From Ctena decussata (Eukaryota; Mollusca; Bivalvia; Lucinida; Lucinidae), in the NCBI GenBank assembly GCA_963989385.1, contig OZ022508.1:56273087-56337086 (forward strand): DNA of 64,000 nt, read 5' to 3'. The position numbers and the translations under genes were made by a program. The notes beneath the pieces are model-generated. The model saw nothing but the letters and a program-made list of their open reading frames with translations, ran no database searches and was not told the DNA's origin. How positions within the stretch are numbered: position 1 is the first letter of the stretch; every line of letters begins with the position of its first letter. Of this stretch, positions 61,023-64,000 are shown one piece after another.

Positions 61023-61731
61023 CTAAAGAATAGAAATACACTAAACTTCCGATATCTCGAACACTGATATCTCAAAGTATATTCTTATATCAAAGAATGT
61101 ATTTCCTATTTCTGTTTACATTTCAACTCCTGTTATCTCAAACACTTGATATATCAAAGTAAATTTTCTGGTACCAGAAAATTTACTTTGAGATATCAGT
61201 AGTTTAGGCTGAAGTTCGACTTCGACATATTGAGAGTTTACTGTTCTATTGTATTCTTTGCGTACAAATTACAGTTGACTCTTGTTATCTCAAACACTGA
61301 TATCTCAAAGAACTTTCTGATATCAAAAGGTATAGTTTGGACATATGTCCTATTTACTTTACATTTTAACCCCTGTTATCCCAAACTGGTATCTGAAAGT
61401 AAATTTTCTGGGACCAGAAAATATATAGCAAGGTATGTTTTGTCCGGGCACTCCAGTTTTCGCCTTGATATGAGTGACATATTCTTGAACAGGCCGTACA
61501 CTCCGCCTCAAGAAAGAAAGGAAGAAAGAAAGAAAGAAAAAGAAAAAAGAATAAGATTGACACAACTCACTTCTGACAGTTCCAGGACCACACACTGTAG
61601 GAATTCCCTGTGCTTTCCCAAGCCTTTTCGAACTCGCCCACACGACTTGCGCAACGAGTAGAGCCGCTATATTTTAGCCGTCCCTTACTTGTACAGCAAG
61701 ATAACTGGTGATTATTGCAGGGTAGCGCCCT
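60812..61731 (-). CDS. Unrecognised gene, last two coding exons
   Basis: Exon 61571-61731 (phase 0 start, phase 2 end) joins 60812-61022 (stop TAA at 60812-60814). Together they give about 123 residues: a cysteine-rich part (ALPCNNHQLSCC), then SYSVWSWNCQKYVNAMKDFL, then an acidic tail ending RLYFDVDDTY. The N-C-Q followed by an aromatic residue resembles the second motif of LRAT/PPPDE-type papain-like domains. That is only a hint; the family is not established. The tail (DDEDEIGD) is strongly acidic. Upstream exons should lie above 61.75 kb on this strand, but I could not identify them in 62.0-64.0 kb. The start is unknown, so the entry is partial. Confidence 0.6.
61035..61430. mobile_element. 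'TGATATCTCAAA' MITE, copies 2 and 3
   Basis: Within the intron between the two exons of the unrecognised gene. Two related units: 61035-61255 (CGATATCTCGAACACTGATA ... inverted TTTACTTTGAGATATCAGTA) and 61270-61430 (GTTATCTCAAACACTGATAT ...). The interior palindrome AAATTTTCTGGTACCAGAAA is near perfect. Confidence 0.7.
61505..61555. repeat. (GAAA)n-rich tract
   Basis: Purine-rich AAGAAAGGAAGAAAGAAAG microsatellite. On the minus strand it makes a long pyrimidine tract downstream of the donor at 61570. Confidence 0.85.
61571..61731 (-). CDS. Unrecognised gene, penultimate exon
   Basis: Acceptor TTTTTACATTTTTAG, donor AA followed by GTGAGT. The reading frame, set by the phase of the next exon, is open across all 161 nt and contains six cysteines. 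Another frame over this stretch is also open but does not fit the downstream phase. A 240-bp MITE starts 20 nt upstream of the acceptor. Confidence 0.58.
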
Positions 61732-61751
61732 CTAAAAATGTAAAAATACAT

Positions 61752-61992
61752 TTAAGCCGCGATACGACAAAACCAACAAAGTGGTTGTTCGCCCAGGGCA
61801 GACTCAGATCAGCCTGGACATCCGCCCAGTCTGATCAGAGTCTTCGCTGTCCGCATGGAGGTATCTTAGACCCTTAGCTGCCCTTTAAGCGCTTAGCGAA
61901 GAGTCTGAGCGGACTAGGTGGATGCCAAGGCTGATATGAGTATGCACTGGGCGCACGACCACATTGTTGGTTTTCTCGTGTCGCGACTCATT
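61752..61992. mobile_element. 240-bp palindromic MITE, copy 9 (near consensus)
   Basis: Runs from TAAGCCGCGATACGACAAAA to GGTTTTCTCGTGTCGCGACT. Flanked by CATTTAA on both sides, suggesting a TTTAA or TTAA target. Both arms carry the CAGACTCAGATCAGCCTGG/GGCTGATATGAGT pairing. Confidence 0.93.
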
Positions 61993-63410
61993 TAAGGTCA
62001 ATGGATACACCCCCAAGGGGGATAACTCTGGCTTCAAAATATTTACCTCCCTCCTTGTAGGCGGTACAGTTTACGAGGCGATTCCGATGAGATGTCACAA
62101 CATATATTTCAATCTAACCTAATGGAATATCATCTCAAATGATCGTCAAGTGCTACTTATTACCTACATTCCTGCATGATATTGGACACAAAGCTCCGGG
62201 TGGCGGGGCTTAAGCCCCAAGCCCCACCCTCTGGATCCGGGGCTGCTGATTTGAGATGAATGGATACATGTACAGCATTTTTACAAGAATGACAATTTTA
62301 AATGAATAACATTTGATTCTCTGGTTTATTGATGGCTTTTTCAATGCACACAGGGGCTACACTTACAGAAAAGAATTTGCTCTGTAAAGAAAGAAATCTT
62401 TTTCCTTTAACCCATATGTGCCTAGTAGACAATCTATCCTTATAACTGGATGAGTTCATCTATCCAAAGCTCTAGATAATAAGGAGTTGTTACGACCTGG
62501 CAGTGGTAACAAAAAAAGATGGAAGTAAACCAGCAACAAGCCTGTTTTAAAACTTAACAAAATTTATTTACATGTACATCAAAATTAAAACAGTCATTGA
62601 TCAATCAAGAAAATATGTAATTTACGATACCTTAAATTATCCTGAATGTCCCTCAAAGTGTCCTATTTAAAACACAAGTCCTTTCACAATTTCTGATCCC
62701 AAATATTAAAGTCAGCAGAATATTCCAATAATCCCAGAATGAAAGTCACAAAGTAATCCAACATATTTAAATTCCAGTATAACTTATTTAACTATAGACT
62801 GGTGAAATTTACAAAGATGACTAAAGGAAAATTTGTGGTCTTTATATATTATCTAGGAACATTCAGGAATTAACCAGTGATAGATTTTACCAGACAGTTC
62901 TCAATTATGACATTATTTTATACCAGAAGATTCTTAATGTTTACAACTGAAATTTCTATTATTTTCTACATTACTAAAATTAGATATCCTAGAAAATTCT
63001 CGAAACATCTTGAAAGTTCTCAAAGTTTTCTGAAGCTTCCACAACATTCTTTTGACAATGGGGAGCAAATTCCAGAACTTTCCAGACAATTCTTTCTGTA
63101 TCAGGAACATTTTGAAGATTCCCCAATTTTCCAGAATGTTCTAAAGTACAGTGTAAACAACTTGTTTATTTCAAACCTAGTAAACATCTAAAAACTGCAA
63201 AATCATGGTAAAAGAAAATATTTACACCAAATTAAACACCATATTCATAAAAGAGTATTTGGAATATATAACAAAGAAACTAACTATGGCGATAGAAAAC
63301 TGTTCATAATCTATCAGTTTGATTTTGAACAAATTATAGTCTTAAATAGTTCCTTCAAGAGCAGAGAATGATTTTGAACAAAGTATATTAAAAAATGTAT
63401 GGCATAGTTG
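61993..63410. other. Unassigned sequence near right edge
   Basis: No exon or repeat family recognised with confidence. Two inverted GGGGCTTAAGCCCC-type words lie near 62205-62225. AGCTCTAGATAATAAGGAG at about 62469 resembles one end of the fold-back at 63614. The plus open frame at 62877-63191 has no motif. Confidence 0.45.
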
Positions 63411-63613
63411 ACCTTTCACATGGTAAAGTTTATTTTGCCAGGTAACTTTGAAGAGAATCTTTGTTTGTGTGAACACTGCTGCTATTTATTTCTGACTCAT
63501 TCAGTCATGATAAGAAATAACAAAGAGCGTGGGAACTTCAAGCATTAAAACCGCATCCCCGCCCCCGCCCTCACCCCATCCTCCTCCAAGTAGTCCTATC
63601 TATGGGAGTCTTA

Positions 63614-63830
63614 ATAAGAGCTCTAGATAAGAGGGTCTATTTGGTGATAATAAGGGATAATTTTTGTTAATTCTGCATAAAAACATATGTTGTGACCCCT
63701 CATCTGAACCGTCTCATCGAGACGGTTCAGATGAGGGGTCACAACATATGGTTTCGATGAGAAATAAAAAAAAAATATCCTTAATTATCATCAAATACTC
63801 CCTCTTATCTAGAGCTCTGTTAATGCGCAT
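63614..63830. mobile_element. Fold-back MITE with AGAGCTCTAGATAAGAGGG ends
   Basis: The left end AGAGCTCTAGATAAGAGGG pairs with CCTCTTATCTAGAGCTCT at right, and ATTTGGTGATAATAAGGGAT pairs with ATCCTTAATTATCATCAAAT. The centre is a perfect 31-bp-arm hairpin (CATATGTTGTGACCCCTCAT and TGAACCGTCT against its complement) around ATCG at about 63717. 217 bp in all. Confidence 0.9.
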
Positions 63831-63860
63831 CATCTTTTTCAAATAGATTTGAGTTACAAC

Positions 63861-63984
63861 ATGGATAAATGTTTCTTAACGTATATGCCGAGAGCTGAGA
63901 ATAGGGCCACTTTGCGCATCCTCGTCAAAGCCTTTGCTGATTTCATGAATTTAAAAGACTGGTTTGAGCCTTCGTTATTTGCAG
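63861..63984 (+). CDS. Possible first exon of a gene running off the window
   Basis: ATG at 63861 opens a frame of 41 codons plus one base (MDKCFLTYMPRAENRATLRI and LVKAFADFMNLKDWFEPSL) to a plausible donor, TTTGCAG followed by GTACTT. The frame also stays open to the window end, so the donor is not certain. The amphipathic, non-repetitive composition looks coding, but I do not recognise the family. It starts 31 bp after a fold-back MITE. Confidence 0.35.
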
Positions 63985-64000
63985 GTACTTTTCAGCAACT

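Overview
The window looks like nuclear DNA of a bivalve mollusc, probably a marine clam. The evidence is AT-rich sequence, intron-containing genes with GT-AG junctions, tRNA-derived SINEs, two non-LTR retrotransposons and many short palindromic MITE families of the kind common in bivalves. The organism is inferred; no marker gene here fixes the species. Most of the sequence is repeats, and only about 6 kb is convincing protein-coding exon. | Gene layout, left to right: (1) a first exon of a fatty-acid-binding-protein-like gene on the minus strand (3739-3835); (2) a six-exon minus-strand gene (9335-23395) for an 842-residue, mucin-like, single-pass membrane protein; (3) a single-exon cytochrome P450, probably clan 2, on the plus strand (27855-29345); (4) a six-exon plus-strand gene (39062-53538) for a 584-residue paralogue of gene 2; (5) the last two exons of an unrecognised minus-strand gene (60812-61731); (6) a possible first exon at the right edge (63861-63984). 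Genes 2 and 4 are divergent, have the same intron phases (1,1,0,1,2) and a third exon of identical length, and share an N-terminal cysteine-containing ectodomain, a Ser/Thr-rich stalk and a C-terminal membrane anchor. They are duplicates with the P450 between them. | Mobile DNA: a degenerate mariner (4218-5219), a 5'-truncated CR1/L2-like LINE with two frameshifts (18190-21045) inside intron 1 of gene 2, a second LINE tail (48990-50485), SINEs, at least nine copies of a 240-bp palindromic MITE, a 332-bp fold-back element with 5-bp target duplication (36582-36913), a 0.7-kb minisatellite, and a diverged 5.1-kb inverted repeat (53790-58890). | The most striking non-protein signal is a pair of direct repeats at 45814-46346, each carrying a complete type I hammerhead ribozyme. 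They are 379 nt apart, cleavage site to cleavage site, in sense orientation inside intron 4 of the plus-strand mucin-like gene. This is the arrangement of a retrozyme-like element. Several MITEs lie within about 20 nt of splice junctions of the genes modelled here.
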